This document shows, piece after piece, positions 27,420 to 36,740 of a stretch of 64,000 nucleotides of DNA. The stretch's first letter is position 1. Each line of letters begins with the position of its first letter. The DNA comes from Brevibacillus laterosporus (GTDB taxonomy: Bacteria; Bacillota; Bacilli; Brevibacillales; Brevibacillaceae). The stretch covers positions 2,551,501 to 2,615,500 of the forward strand of contig CP033464.1 of assembly GCA_007833815.1 (NCBI GenBank), given 5' to 3'. The position numbers and the translations under genes are program-made. The notes beneath the pieces are model-generated. The model made no database searches. It saw nothing but the letters and a program-made list of their open reading frames with translations, and had not been told where the DNA came from.

Positions 27420-28514
27420 GTGGATCAAAGTCGTCTTACTAAACTTCGTTCTTTCATGGAAGAACAGCAAGTGGAAGCTATTCTTGTGACTCTCCCTATG
27501 CATGTATATTATTTGACAGGGTTTTATACTGATCCGCATGAGCGGTTTATGGGTCTCGTAATCCCGGCTGAAGGAGAACCAGTATTGATCGTACCTGCGT
27601 TAGATCGCAATGCAGCGGAAGCGGCCTCCAGTGTACAAAAAATTATGACACATACAGATACGGATAATCCGTATCTGATATTAAAGCAGGCCTTACCACA
27701 GAATATGAAGAGCTTGGCTGTGGAGAAGAGCCACTTGACTGTCTCTACCTATGAAGCGATGGTCAAAGAATTAGATGTTCCTACATATGTAGATGTGGAA
27801 GAGCCGTTGCGTCAAATGCGCTTGGTAAAGTCTGTTGACGAGGTGGCTCGTATTAAGCGGGCTTGCGAAACGATTGAGGAAGTTCTAAGGCAATGCCTAC
27901 CGAAAGTGAAAGTAGGAGTAACGGAAGCGGAGATTGTAGCAGAGTTAGAATTCCTTATGAAAAAATTAGGCTCCCAAGGCCCATCGTTCTCTACCATGGT
28001 GCTAAGCGGTCCTAATTCAGCTTTGCCACATGGAAAACCAGGTAGCCGTAAGATCGCTGGCGGAGAGTTTTTGTTGTTTGATATGGGTGTGCTTCAGGAT
28101 GGCTATATCTCTGATATTACACGGACGTTTGCTATAGGTGAGATCAACGACAAGCAAAAAGATGTGTATGAAACTGTATTAGCTGCAAATCTAGCTGCAA
28201 TTGAGGCTACACGTCCTGGTGTTGTACTAGCTGATTTGGACCAGGTAGCCCGTCAAGTTATTGCAAATAAAGGATACGGTGAGTATTTTAGCCATCGTTT
28301 GGGCCATGGTATGGGTATGGATGTACACGAATATCCTTCCGTACATGGGGCTAATCAGGATAAATTGGTTAGTGGTATGGTATTTACTATCGAACCAGGG
28401 ATCTACTTACCAGAGGTTGGCGGCGTGCGTATTGAAGATGACGTCCTCGTAACAGATACGGGAGTGGAGATTTTGACAAGCTATCCAAAAGAGCTTCAAA
28501 TCATTGGAGTGTAG
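27420..28514 (+). CDS. Xaa-Pro peptidase (family M24B)
   Basis: A 364-residue aminopeptidase P/prolidase-type enzyme. An N-terminal creatinase-like domain (1-130) is followed by the pita-bread catalytic domain with metal ligands visible in FDMGVLQDGYISDITRTF (two Asp), HRLGHGMGMDVHE (His), TIEPGIY (Glu) and RIEDD (Glu). It cleaves peptides with proline in the second position, in the cytoplasm. It follows the peptide importer, so the imported peptides are its likely substrates (inference). Start GTG close behind GGAGG. Its own terminator follows. Confidence 0.9.
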   Translation: MDQSRLTKLRSFMEEQQVEAILVTLPMHVYYLTGFYTDPHERFMGLVIPAEGEPVLIVPALDRNAAEAASSVQKIMTHTDTDNPYLILKQALPQNMKSLAVEKSHLTVSTYEAMVKELDVPTYVDVEEPLRQMRLVKSVDEVARIKRACETIEEVLRQCLPKVKVGVTEAEIVAELEFLMKKLGSQGPSFSTMVLSGPNSALPHGKPGSRKIAGGEFLLFDMGVLQDGYISDITRTFAIGEINDKQKDVYETVLAANLAAIEATRPGVVLADLDQVARQVIANKGYGEYFSHRLGHGMGMDVHEYPSVHGANQDKLVSGMVFTIEPGIYLPEVGGVRIEDDVLVTDTGVEILTSYPKELQIIGV

Positions 28515-28570
28515 GTCTAAGAAATAGTAGTAACATAGTGGTGGAGCGATAAAAGCTTCATTTCAGGTTA

Positions 28571-28600
28571 CAAAGACGAGCGGATTGCTCGTCTTTGTTT
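28571..28600 (+). terminator. Terminator of the Xaa-Pro peptidase gene
   Basis: A perfect 10-bp stem, AAAGACGAGC and GCTCGTCTTT, with a 5-base loop, followed by GTTTT. Confidence 0.85.
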
Positions 28601-28651
28601 TATACACATTGTATTTTCTAAGTTACTTCTTACATCTTACACCGCATTTGT

Positions 28652-29275
28652 TTAAGAGAGATGATATATTATTGACTGGATTACACCCTCAAAATACGCC
28701 CTTTCATGAGGGACAAAATTATGTTTGCCCACTAACTTTTGTACAGGGATGCACTCACTTTCTATATTCCTTTCAAACCCCTCAACCACTAATTCCTGTT
28801 TGTCACCTAACCAAAGTTCACAAAATCCAGCAAATTCGGCTTTTACCATACCAGATACTTCTTCTTGCTGAAGAGTGTAGTCACTCATAGCCTGCTTACT
28901 TTGATAAAGGAAAACGTGACTTAATTCTCTATCAATAAATCCTTCTTGTATGATGCAATTTTTGATTACACCTAGGGGCACTAGTTCATTAAAAGAAACA
29001 TGGATGCCTAGTTCTTCCTCTACTTCTCTTATTCCATCGTGAATCGTTTCATGGGCTAGCAAATGACCAGCAGCTGTAATATCCAATAGAGAGGGAAAGT
29101 CCTTTTTCATTTCACTACGGATTTGAAAATGAATATAATCAATTCCATTTTCTCTGCTAATAAACCAACAATGAAACGTTTCATGCCAAAGCCCTTGACT
29201 ATGAACTTCTGCACGTGAAGCTGAACCTACTTGATTGTGAGACACATCAAAAATGGCAAGCATTTCTGTTTCCAT
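28652..29275 (-). CDS. Nudix hydrolase (isopentenyl-diphosphate-isomerase-like / YfcD-like)
   Basis: A 207-residue protein with a complete Nudix box: GHLLAHE, then REVEEELGI with the spacing G-x5-E-x7-RE-U-xEE-x-GU. The N-terminal AEVHSQGLWHETFHCWFI is like the YfcD/IDI-type Nudix branch. Such enzymes hydrolyse nucleoside diphosphates linked to another group; the substrate is unknown. The stop of the MFS gene lies 18 bp upstream of its ATG, so the two may be co-transcribed. Confidence 0.85.
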   Translation of the reverse strand: METEMLAIFDVSHNQVGSASRAEVHSQGLWHETFHCWFISRENGIDYIHFQIRSEMKKDFPSLLDITAAGHLLAHETIHDGIREVEEELGIHVSFNELVPLGVIKNCIIQEGFIDRELSHVFLYQSKQAMSDYTLQQEEVSGMVKAEFAGFCELWLGDKQELVVEGFERNIESECIPVQKLVGKHNFVPHERAYFEGVIQSIIYHLS

Positions 29276-29293
29276 CGTTTGTACCTCTTCTTC

Positions 29294-30460
29294 TTATTTT
29301 CTAGAAAACGACAAGGTGTTACGATCTACTTCAGCCATTGAAAAGACAGCAGTTCCTAAAGCTAACAAAATAATAAGACCACCTACAGTAGCATTCAAAT
29401 CAATGGATGATCTCTCAATCACAATGCCACCGATTAAAGAGCCAAAAGCAATACCAAAGTGAAGGGCAGAATTGTTTAAGCTTTGCTGTATATCAGAAGA
29501 TTCAGGAGAAGATTCAATAAGATAGCTTTGCAGTGCTGGTGTAATTGCCCAACTTAGCATACTCCAGATGACCATTACCGCTAAAAAAAGAGGGAAAGCG
29601 AAAGTAGTGTAGGGAATGGTAAAGATGGTTAATGCAAAGATAACGATGACAGATAGAATCGTAGGTTTTGTGCCAACTCGATCAGCAAGAATGCCTCCAA
29701 CGCCCCCACCTAATACGGCAGCAATACCAAAAATGACGTATACAATACTTACCCAGGTTCCATCTAGCCCCAGCTTCATCTTTAAAAATGGAGTTAAGTA
29801 TGCATATAACGTCAAATGACCAGCTAAAAACAGAAACGAAGTCAATTGCGTGAATAATACTTTACGATTTTTCAACGTACCCAACTGTTTCCAGATTGGA
29901 ATGGAAGGCTTCGGATCAATTCGATCCATAAAAAAATGCACACCGGTCATAGACAGCATGGTCAATATAGAGATCAGAATAAAAGGAGCTCGCCAACCAA
30001 AAGAATTTCCTACCATTAATCCAATGGGCACTCCAAGCACAAGCGAGGCACTGATTCCCATAAATACGACCCCTATTGCCCGAGCACGGTAATTTTCCGT
30101 CACAATGTTTGATGCGATTGTTACACATAAAACGACGAGCAAAGAACCACTTGCAGCTGAAATGATACGTGCAAGTAATAACATACTATAGGACGGACTG
30201 ATAACAGCTATTACGTTCCCAATAAGGAATACCAATAAAGCAAGCAGTGTTAAACGTTTCCGTTCTACTCCTGAGGTTAATGATAATAAAATAGGAGCTG
30301 AAATCGCAAACACAAGAGAAAACATTGTAATTAGAAAGCCTGCCTTCCCAAGACTTACTCCTAAATCAGTGGCTACTAAGTCTAATATACCACCTATAAT
30401 CAATTCAACCATCCCTACAACAAAAGAGACAATTGTTAACAAGTAAACACGTCTATTCAT
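29294..30460 (-). CDS. MFS transporter (DHA1-type drug exporter family)
   Basis: A 388-residue protein with 12 hydrophobic segments. It has the DHA1/AraJ-like start VGMVELIIGGILDLVATDLGVS and the motif ILADRVGTKPTI between helices 6 and 7. The family exports drugs, sugars or metabolites; the substrate is unknown. It is divergent from a TrmB-type regulator. Its ribosome-binding site AAGGAAG lies inside one arm of a 19-bp perfect inverted repeat. Confidence 0.85.
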   Translation of the reverse strand: MNRRVYLLTIVSFVVGMVELIIGGILDLVATDLGVSLGKAGFLITMFSLVFAISAPILLSLTSGVERKRLTLLALLVFLIGNVIAVISPSYSMLLLARIISAASGSLLVVLCVTIASNIVTENYRARAIGVVFMGISASLVLGVPIGLMVGNSFGWRAPFILISILTMLSMTGVHFFMDRIDPKPSIPIWKQLGTLKNRKVLFTQLTSFLFLAGHLTLYAYLTPFLKMKLGLDGTWVSIVYVIFGIAAVLGGGVGGILADRVGTKPTILSVIVIFALTIFTIPYTTFAFPLFLAVMVIWSMLSWAITPALQSYLIESSPESSDIQQSLNNSALHFGIAFGSLIGGIVIERSSIDLNATVGGLIILLALGTAVFSMAEVDRNTLSFSRK

Positions 30461-30471
30461 ATTCTAACAAC

Positions 30472-30519
30472 CTTCCTTATAAAAAGTTACCACTGAAATA
30501 GTAACTTTTTATAAGGAAG
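30472..30519. promoter_or_regulatory. 19-bp perfect inverted repeat between the MFS gene and the TrmB regulator
   Basis: The arms CTTCCTTATAAAAAGTTAC (30472-30490) and GTAACTTTTTATAAGGAAG (30501-30519) match perfectly around the 10-base loop CACTGAAATA. On the minus strand the last 7 bases of the 3' arm are the ribosome-binding site of the MFS gene. It could be the operator of the neighbouring TrmB-type regulator, a hairpin hiding the MFS ribosome-binding site, or both. Confidence 0.7.
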
Positions 30520-30614
30520 AAAACAAGAGTAATTTTCATCATACAAAATAAAACAGAGAATATGCTATGATGGTAGTACTACCCACTAAATGGTTAAGCA
30601 AGGGGTCAAAGACA

Positions 30615-31373
30615 ATGCTTCAACAATTCGGTTTCACACAATATGAAAGCCAAGTATACCAAGCACTTATAACAGTGGATCAACCATTAGATGCAACAGG
30701 TATCGTCAAGGGGTCCGGCGTTCCGCGTTCAAAAGTATATGAGGTCCTTCATCGTTTGGCGGAAAAAGGAATGATCCTCGAATCTACCATAGAAAAAAAG
30801 CGGCTGTATACCGCCCTCCCCATTGAATCTACAATTGAAAAACTAAAAGCTGATTTTGAAACGAATGTTCAGCAATTACGAACCACGCAGAAAAAAGAAG
30901 CTCCTAAAGATGACCGTGTATGGACGTTAAAAGATAACCATTCGATTCAATCCTTGTTAAAGGATTTGCTGCAACAAGCCAATCATTCGATTTTTATTTC
31001 GGGATGGGCTGATGATTTAACTTCATTTCTCCCGATATTAGAGGAAAAATACGCTGAGGGTATCACCATTAGCATTCATGTAATCGGTGAGTTCACGACT
31101 ACAATTCCTACTGTATCGACCTTAATTCCAGATGTACAGCACGCAAGTTTAGAGAGAAGCCGTATCCTTATCGTGGATGAACAGGAATTACTTTTTGCGG
31201 GAATAGAAGAGAGGAAATGGCAGGCTATTCGCACAGGGTCTCGTCCCTTAGTGAAGTTTTTTACCGAGTTTTTCTATCATGATGTTGCTTTAACTGAAAT
31301 TACACAGAAATATAGAGACACCGTTATGAAAGATCAGGCTATTCGAGATGTGTTGTTAAATTTAAGGTATTAG
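30615..31373 (+). CDS. TrmB-family transcriptional regulator
   Basis: A 252-residue protein. The N-terminal winged helix of the TrmB/PadR-like type (FGFTQYESQVYQALI, GSGVPRSKVYEVLHRLAEKGMI) is followed by a coiled-coil linker and a C-terminal PLD-like effector domain (SIFISGWADDL). TrmB-type regulators respond to sugars or other small molecules. I take the start at 30615 with AAGGGG upstream, over an ATG 48 bp earlier. It is divergently transcribed from the MFS gene, so it most likely controls it (inference). Confidence 0.85.
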   Translation: MLQQFGFTQYESQVYQALITVDQPLDATGIVKGSGVPRSKVYEVLHRLAEKGMILESTIEKKRLYTALPIESTIEKLKADFETNVQQLRTTQKKEAPKDDRVWTLKDNHSIQSLLKDLLQQANHSIFISGWADDLTSFLPILEEKYAEGITISIHVIGEFTTTIPTVSTLIPDVQHASLERSRILIVDEQELLFAGIEERKWQAIRTGSRPLVKFFTEFFYHDVALTEITQKYRDTVMKDQAIRDVLLNLRY

Positions 31374-31397
31374 TTTTAATAGGTTTGTTTATAAATG

Positions 31398-31436
31398 AAA
31401 AGCCTCTCTCTTATGATCTGTAAGAGAGAGGCTTTT
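31398..31436. terminator. Bidirectional terminator between trmB-like and metal permease genes
   Basis: A perfect 16-bp stem, AAAAGCCTCTCTCTTA and its complement, with a 7-base loop and T/A runs on both sides, between two convergent genes. Confidence 0.88.
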
Positions 31437-31456
31437 CTAATGAAAGCTGAAAGGAA

Positions 31457-32341
31457 CTATTCTTGCTCTGATACGAGTAGACTACGGCGGGCAAGAAGTT
31501 TAGAAATAAGACCATACCGTGGCGAGAATACGAAAGCTAAGGCGAATAGAAGCCCCGCGATCACAGTCATAGCGCCAGCGATAGAACTATCCAGCCACGT
31601 TGCCAATACATAACCGAAAACAGAGCATAGGACTCCGATCAACATGCTTAAACCCAGCATGACAGGTAGGCGGTCCGTCAACAGGTAGGCAGTCGCTCCA
31701 GGAACAACCAGCATGGCTACAACCAAGATAGCCCCTACGCTTTCAAAAGAGGCGACAGTGGCCATCGAGACAAGTCCCATTAACAGATAGTGGAACAACG
31801 CGACTGGAATACCGATAGCGGCTGCCATCGCGGGATCGAACGTGCAAAGCTTGAATTGTTTGTAAAAGAGTGATATGACCAACAGACTGATCAAAAAGAC
31901 GCTCCCAATTCCCCAGATAGCCCTAGGTCCAAGCTCCATGTCACCAATCGTTAGAATATCCCATGGAACATATGCGATTTCTCCATATAAGACACAATCC
32001 AAATCTAGATCAACTTGTGAACTAAACATGGAGATAATAACAACCCCAATGGAGAATAGGGCCGTGAACGTTACTCCGATAGCGGCATCTGATTTAACAC
32101 CACTATTACGAAATAGTTGAATCAAAAAGACAGTCAGGAGGCCAAACGCTCCTGCACCGATAAGCATAGGTAGCGTGTCGCGACTATTGGTAATTAGAAA
32201 GGCTAAGGCGATACCAGGCAGGATGGCATGACTAATCGCATCACCTAGCATAGCCATGCGTCTTAAAATTAGAAAACAACCGAGAAAACCGCATGTTGCG
32301 GCTACCAATGATCCGGTTAAAATAATCCAGAAACTGTTCAT
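31457..32341 (-). CDS. Mn/Zn-type ABC transporter permease (MntD/TroD-like)
   Basis: A 294-residue membrane protein of the ABC-3 family with about eight hydrophobic segments and the typical MLGDAISHAILPGIALAFL motif after helix 1. Its ATG overlaps the stop of the other permease by 4 bp. It is the last gene of the metal uptake operon. It lacks the regulator-like tail of its partner. Confidence 0.9.
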   Translation of the reverse strand: MNSFWIILTGSLVAATCGFLGCFLILRRMAMLGDAISHAILPGIALAFLITNSRDTLPMLIGAGAFGLLTVFLIQLFRNSGVKSDAAIGVTFTALFSIGVVIISMFSSQVDLDLDCVLYGEIAYVPWDILTIGDMELGPRAIWGIGSVFLISLLVISLFYKQFKLCTFDPAMAAAIGIPVALFHYLLMGLVSMATVASFESVGAILVVAMLVVPGATAYLLTDRLPVMLGLSMLIGVLCSVFGYVLATWLDSSIAGAMTVIAGLLFALAFVFSPRYGLISKLLARRSLLVSEQE

Positions 32342-33684
32342 ATTGGAACGCCTCCCTGCTCCGATTTTTGTCTGGAGGTAGAGGGGGACATATGCCCGAG
32401 AAGCAAAGGTGTCATGTCGTATTGCTCCAACTCTGTTAACATTTGATGCAATTGTGGTTGGGTTAATTGAGTTACGATCAGCTCTTCATTTTGGTCAATA
32501 CCATAACCCTGGTACTTTTGTTCATGCATCAAGAATAAATCCCACAGGCGCTGATTCAAAATGAGATCGTGTGCTTTTTCCACACCTGTTTCGGTAAACG
32601 TCCAGTGTTGTCGGCGACTTTCGTCAAAAGCAACCCAGCCCTTTTTCTGTAAGCTAGTTAGAGATTTGAGTACAGTAGCATGTGCTTTTCCACTTTTTTG
32701 TCTAAGTCGCTCCACGGGTATATACACACTATGGGATATACGCTGTTGTTTAATCTCTTGTTCCATACAATCATATAGGGAGCGCATAACATCTTGTTGC
32801 AAAACTTGGTTGCGCAACCGTAAAAAACGAATCAGTTTAAACAATACACCACGACTCGGAGAAAAGATGAGTGAAAACAAGAACAAAGTGGTGGCACCGA
32901 GTACGATAATTGGACCAGTTGGTAAATTTTGAACCTGTGTGCTGAGTAAGGTTCCAAAAGCACCGCTCAATGCCCCGAACACACCGGATAGTATAACCAT
33001 TGATCCTAGTTTGTTAGTCCAATAACGGGCTGTAACTGCTGGGGTAATCAGCATGGCTGCCATTAATACTACTCCTACCGCTTGCAGACCAATTACCACA
33101 GACATTAGCAACATAACCATTAGTAATCCATCTAACATCCCCATTGGTAATCCTAAACCACGTCCAAATCCTGCGTCAAAGGAGAGTAATTTAAATTCTT
33201 TAAATAATAGGCTGGTTAACAAGATTAAAATAGCACCAACGATAACCATTGTGTTTACATCGTTACCGACTAGAGATGCAGCTTGACCAAACAAGAATTT
33301 ATCCAGACCACTTTGATTGCCACTGGCGCTATGCTGGATGTAAGTAAGTAAAACGATTCCGATTCCGAAGAATACGGACAAAATAAGTGCTAGGGCAGTA
33401 TCTTCTTTAATCCGTGAATGACGAGAAATCATGCTGATAAAGTACGTAGCAACCAGTCCGGATAAGCCTGCACCAAGTAAAAACAAGCCAACCGATTTTG
33501 AGCCAGTCAATAAAAAGACTAAGCAAACGCCGGGCAATGCCGCATGAGCTAACGCATCACCCATCAATGAACGACCGCGGAGAAAGGCAAAGCAACCGAG
33601 TACCCCACTGCTGATTCCCAGCAGAATGCAGCCCGCTAGCACCCATTGCGTGTTGGGATCTTGCAAAGCTTGCCACCAACTCAT
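32338..33684 (-). CDS. Mn/Zn-type ABC transporter permease fused to a DtxR-like domain (MntC/TroC-like)
   Basis: A 448-residue protein, about 150 longer than the usual ABC-3 permease. Residues 1-~285 are the permease ([21 protein letters not shown] and about eight helices). From about residue 300 comes a soluble domain with a winged-helix-like segment ([28 protein letters not shown], then [15 protein letters not shown]) and a helical part ([10 protein letters not shown]) resembling the DNA-binding and dimerization domains of DtxR/MntR repressors. Some Mn/Fe permeases are known to have such tails; they may sense the metal at the membrane. Overlaps both neighbours by 4 bp. Confidence 0.85.
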   Translation of the reverse strand: MSWWQALQDPNTQWVLAGCILLGISSGVLGCFAFLRGRSLMGDALAHAALPGVCLVFLLTGSKSVGLFLLGAGLSGLVATYFISMISRHSRIKEDTALALILSVFFGIGIVLLTYIQHSASGNQSGLDKFLFGQAASLVGNDVNTMVIVGAILILLTSLLFKEFKLLSFDAGFGRGLGLPMGMLDGLLMVMLLMSVVIGLQAVGVVLMAAMLITPAVTARYWTNKLGSMVILSGVFGALSGAFGTLLSTQVQNLPTGPIIVLGATTLFLFSLIFSPSRGVLFKLIRFLRLRNQVLQQDVMRSLYDCMEQEIKQQRISHSVYIPVERLRQKSGKAHATVLKSLTSLQKKGWVAFDESRRQHWTFTETGVEKAHDLILNQRLWDLFLMHEQKYQGYGIDQNEELIVTQLTQPQLHQMLTELEQYDMTPLLLGHMSPSTSRQKSEQGGVPI

Positions 33685-34469
33685 TTTGACCCCTCCTGCA
33701 TGGATCTGTCTGTTGATAGGGCGAGCCGATCTCCTAAGATTTGTAATCGTCCCCCATACGTTTTTTGTAAATTTTCTGTGGTGAAAACATCTGCTGTTGG
33801 GCCATTTACAATCATTCGTTTGTTAATCATTACAACCCAATCAAAATACTCGGTAACAGTTTGAAGATCGTGGTGGACGACTAAAACTGTTTTACGCTGT
33901 TCTTTCAACTCATTTAAAAGTAGAATAATTGCTTTCTCCGTAGCAGCATCAACCCCTGCGAAGGGTTCATCCATGAAATAGATTTGCGCTTCCTGTGCTA
34001 AAGCACGTGCTAGGAAGACACGTTGTTGTTGTCCACCCGAAAGCTGACTAATTTGACGATCAGCAAAATCAGCCATCCCCACTTTACGCAAGCATTCCAT
34101 CGCCCATTCCTTATCCGCTTTACCAGGTCTACGGAACCAGCCAAGACGTCCGTAACGACCCATTAAGACGACGTCTAGAGCATCTGTAGGGAAGTCCCAG
34201 TCTACGGTTTCACGTTGAGGGACATAGCCGACTAGCTTGCGTTGCTCGCGATAGGGTTTTCCATAAATGTGGACTTCGCCAGAGGCGGCAGGGATGAGCC
34301 CTTGAATGGCTTTGATAAATGTTGATTTCCCTGCACCATTGGGTCCAATAATTCCGATTAATTTGCCTTCTGGGATGGCAAGTGTCACATTGCGGAGGAC
34401 GGGCTTTTTCTGATAGGCAACCGTCAAGTCACTGACGGAGAGTGGTTCGTATGATGTAACGGGATTCAT
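33681..34469 (-). CDS. Mn/Zn-type ABC transporter ATP-binding protein
   Basis: A 262-residue ABC ATPase: Walker [10 protein letters not shown], signature LSGGQQQR, Walker [13 protein letters not shown]. The segment [22 protein letters not shown] is typical of MntB/TroB-type metal transporters. Between the binding protein (17 bp upstream) and the fused permease (4-bp overlap) in one operon. Confidence 0.9.
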   Translation of the reverse strand: MNPVTSYEPLSVSDLTVAYQKKPVLRNVTLAIPEGKLIGIIGPNGAGKSTFIKAIQGLIPAASGEVHIYGKPYREQRKLVGYVPQRETVDWDFPTDALDVVLMGRYGRLGWFRRPGKADKEWAMECLRKVGMADFADRQISQLSGGQQQRVFLARALAQEAQIYFMDEPFAGVDAATEKAIILLLNELKEQRKTVLVVHHDLQTVTEYFDWVVMINKRMIVNGPTADVFTTENLQKTYGGRLQILGDRLALSTDRSMQEGSK

Positions 34470-34486
34470 ATAGGACCCTCCTTTTT

Positions 34487-35449
34487 TTATTTGAGAGCAG
34501 AGACAATTGTATCTACATTATGTTTTACCATACCGATGTAGTTCCCCTCAGGTGTGCCTGGTGTGCCCATTGCATCAGAGAATAATTCGCCACCAATGAC
34601 GACATTGTGTTTTTTGGCAGAGGCACCTTCGACTACAGCCTCAATCGAGCGTTTTGGCACCGAGGATTCTACAAATACAGCTTTTATTTTTCGATCAACG
34701 AGTGTAGTTACCAAGTTCTGTACGTCTTTTAATCCATATTCAGAAGCAGTACTTATCCCTTGTAAGCCAACGACTTCAATATCATATGCATTGCCAAAAT
34801 AAGCAAAGGCATCATGAGCGGTAACCAGAACACGTTGCTCTTTAGGAACAGTAGCAACCTGTTCTTTGGCATACTCGTGTAATTCTTGCAATTGTTTTAA
34901 ATAGTTTGTGGCATTAGTCTGATACATATCTTTATGTGGGGAATCGATTTCTGAAAGCGAATCACGAACCTGTTCTACAGCTTTCATCCAAAGGGACACA
35001 TCAAACCACACATGTGGATCTGGTTGATCTGGAGATGCAGGATCTCCGTGCAATAATTCTTTAGGTATTTGTTTAGTGACTGCAATTACTGATTTCTTTT
35101 TGCTCATTTGTTCGAATATATCGACCATTTTGCCTTCGAGATGAAGACCGGAATAAAAAACGATGTCAGCATTTTCAATTCGTTTGATATCACCTTGAGA
35201 TGCTTTGTATAAATGTGGGTCTACACCAGCACCCATTAGTTGAGTAACCTCTACTTGATCTCCACCGACTTTTGCTACGATATCTGCGACCATGCCAGTT
35301 GTGGTGGTGATTTTCAATTTTCCTTCGTGTTGGGTTTGTTGTTTAGTATCGTCAGTCACTTGTTGTCCGCAACCTGCCAGCATGATCGACACGGCTAAGA
35401 CTGAAGTGCTAAGGAACGAAAACAAACGAGTTTTTTTCAATAGTTGCAT
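34487..35449 (-). CDS. Metal-binding lipoprotein of the Mn/Zn ABC transporter (TroA/MntA family)
   Basis: A 320-residue lipoprotein with lipobox LAGC (Cys27). It is a cluster A-I binding protein with metal ligands in expected places: [27 protein letters not shown] and GELFSDAMG. No His-rich loop of the kind seen in high-affinity zinc proteins was found, so manganese is somewhat more likely than zinc (inference). GTAGGAGG stands just before the ATG. First gene of the operon, with a candidate MntR-type operator 37-58 bp upstream. Confidence 0.9.
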   Translation of the reverse strand: MQLLKKTRLFSFLSTSVLAVSIMLAGCGQQVTDDTKQQTQHEGKLKITTTTGMVADIVAKVGGDQVEVTQLMGAGVDPHLYKASQGDIKRIENADIVFYSGLHLEGKMVDIFEQMSKKKSVIAVTKQIPKELLHGDPASPDQPDPHVWFDVSLWMKAVEQVRDSLSEIDSPHKDMYQTNATNYLKQLQELHEYAKEQVATVPKEQRVLVTAHDAFAYFGNAYDIEVVGLQGISTASEYGLKDVQNLVTTLVDRKIKAVFVESSVPKRSIEAVVEGASAKKHNVVIGGELFSDAMGTPGTPEGNYIGMVKHNVDTIVSALK

Positions 35450-35485
35450 AGTTGTCCTCCTACAAGTTTTTTATATTAGTGCTAA

Positions 35486-35507
35486 AAAGTTTCCTGAGGT
35501 CAACTTT
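35486..35507 (-). promoter_or_regulatory. Candidate MntR/DtxR-type operator of the metal uptake operon
   Basis: An inverted repeat with outer arms AAAGTT and AACTTT and inner core CCTGAGG. The AGTTT-CCT-x-AGG pattern resembles MntR boxes of Bacillus. It lies 37-58 bp upstream of the binding-protein ATG. No mntR gene is in the window. Confidence 0.5.
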
Positions 35508-35827
35508 ATCACAAACATTTGCCCATGCGCAACAATTTTACCATATGCTGCCTGGTTTGATTTGGTGCTTGACGATAATGTAAGATGTGAAGGATGCAGT
35601 CTAAATCCTTATAGAATAAGTGCTGATCACAAATGTGAGTAGCAGTATAATAGCAGAAGAAAATGAGGATACGGAAGGAAGTTGCTTTAAAAAAATAAAT
35701 ACAAAAAGACTCGGCTGGCACCGAGTCTGTATAGAAGTAAATTAGATAGAAATCAGAGTTTATGATCTACATTAGCGTATAAAGCATGCTCACCAAACTA
35801 GAACTTACGTAATCATAAGCAGGAGTC
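35508..35827. other. Intergenic region without a supported gene
   Basis: Contains only the terminator at 35707-35728 and AT-rich sequence. No frame with a convincing start and ribosome-binding site was seen on either strand. Confidence 0.5.
35707..35728 (-). terminator. Terminator of the VOC-domain gene
   Basis: AGACTCGG and CCGAGTCT form a perfect 8-bp stem with a 6-base loop. On the minus strand it is followed by TTTTT. It is 100 bp after the stop at 35828. Confidence 0.65.
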
Positions 35828-36496
35828 TTACACATACTTGGTGTCATCCAACAGCAATCCTTTAGGTTCAAAATAGCTAAAGCCATAAGAATCCGCTGAT
35901 TCGAAACGCAAGGATGCATTTGCAAGTGGGAGGAAACCTGTTTTCATATCCAGATATTGACCCATAGTTGCACTAAATCCGATTAATTTTTCCAACAAAT
36001 GTACGTCTGCTACTAAGGATGTCGTGCGGATGATAGCTGCTTGAGGATAGCCAGGACGTGGTGTTGTTGATTTTTCATATTGAATAAACCAAGGCAAATG
36101 ATCGTATGTACCAATCATGCGCATCATCATCTGTTCTCCTGAAGGAAGGGCAACTTGAGTTGTGCCGGTAAAATGGATCGGGTAATCTTCTTGCTGTAAG
36201 ACTTTTTCTACGTGATTGATATCATCGGTTTCCAATACTAAGGTATAATAGCCTTCTTGATGCTTTTGGATGAAAGCTTGTAGAGCAAGACCGGATTCTG
36301 ACTCAGGAACACGAGATTCATCTTCTATATAAGCAACCTCCAGAAAACCACCGCCAGCTAACGGATAGAGGCGAGTTGCAATCCCAGGAAAGGATTGTCC
36401 TGTAGCAACGCAGGTATAGCCTCGTTCTTGTGTTACTATTCGGTCAATTTCATCAGGTCGATTTGTTGCATAAATCAAGCGGTCTAACAAAAACAT
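35828..36496 (-). CDS. VOC/glyoxalase-like domain protein
   Basis: A 222-residue protein resembling the Glyoxalase_3-like (YfkO/VOC) proteins: LDRLIYATNRPDEI at the start, TRLYPLAGGGFLEVAYI with the conserved Glu, and a second half WFIQYEKSTTPRPGYP. A metal site is possible, but a specific reaction cannot be assigned. I take the start at 36496 with AAAGGAGAG upstream, over an ATG 27 bp earlier. Divergent from lepA. Confidence 0.65.
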   Translation of the reverse strand: MFLLDRLIYATNRPDEIDRIVTQERGYTCVATGQSFPGIATRLYPLAGGGFLEVAYIEDESRVPESESGLALQAFIQKHQEGYYTLVLETDDINHVEKVLQQEDYPIHFTGTTQVALPSGEQMMMRMIGTYDHLPWFIQYEKSTTPRPGYPQAAIIRTTSLVADVHLLEKLIGFSATMGQYLDMKTGFLPLANASLRFESADSYGFSYFEPKGLLLDDTKYV

Positions 36497-36740
36497 AATA
36501 TCTCTCCTTTGTGCACGATTCACTGCCTGCCTAAAAACTTGCTTATTTATTAAAGATAGGACAACTTTGCTTTCAATTTACCACAAGTTTATAGGTAGGG
36601 CGAGGTCGAAAAAGAAATAGGCGAGCTTATCAAGAGCCATTTCTTGCTCAAATACTACCTTTTTGCTATTATTAATCTTAGTGCATTTTTTAGCGGATAC
36701 GAATGAGCAGATCATTTTATCCGTGGGAGGGAACGAAGAA

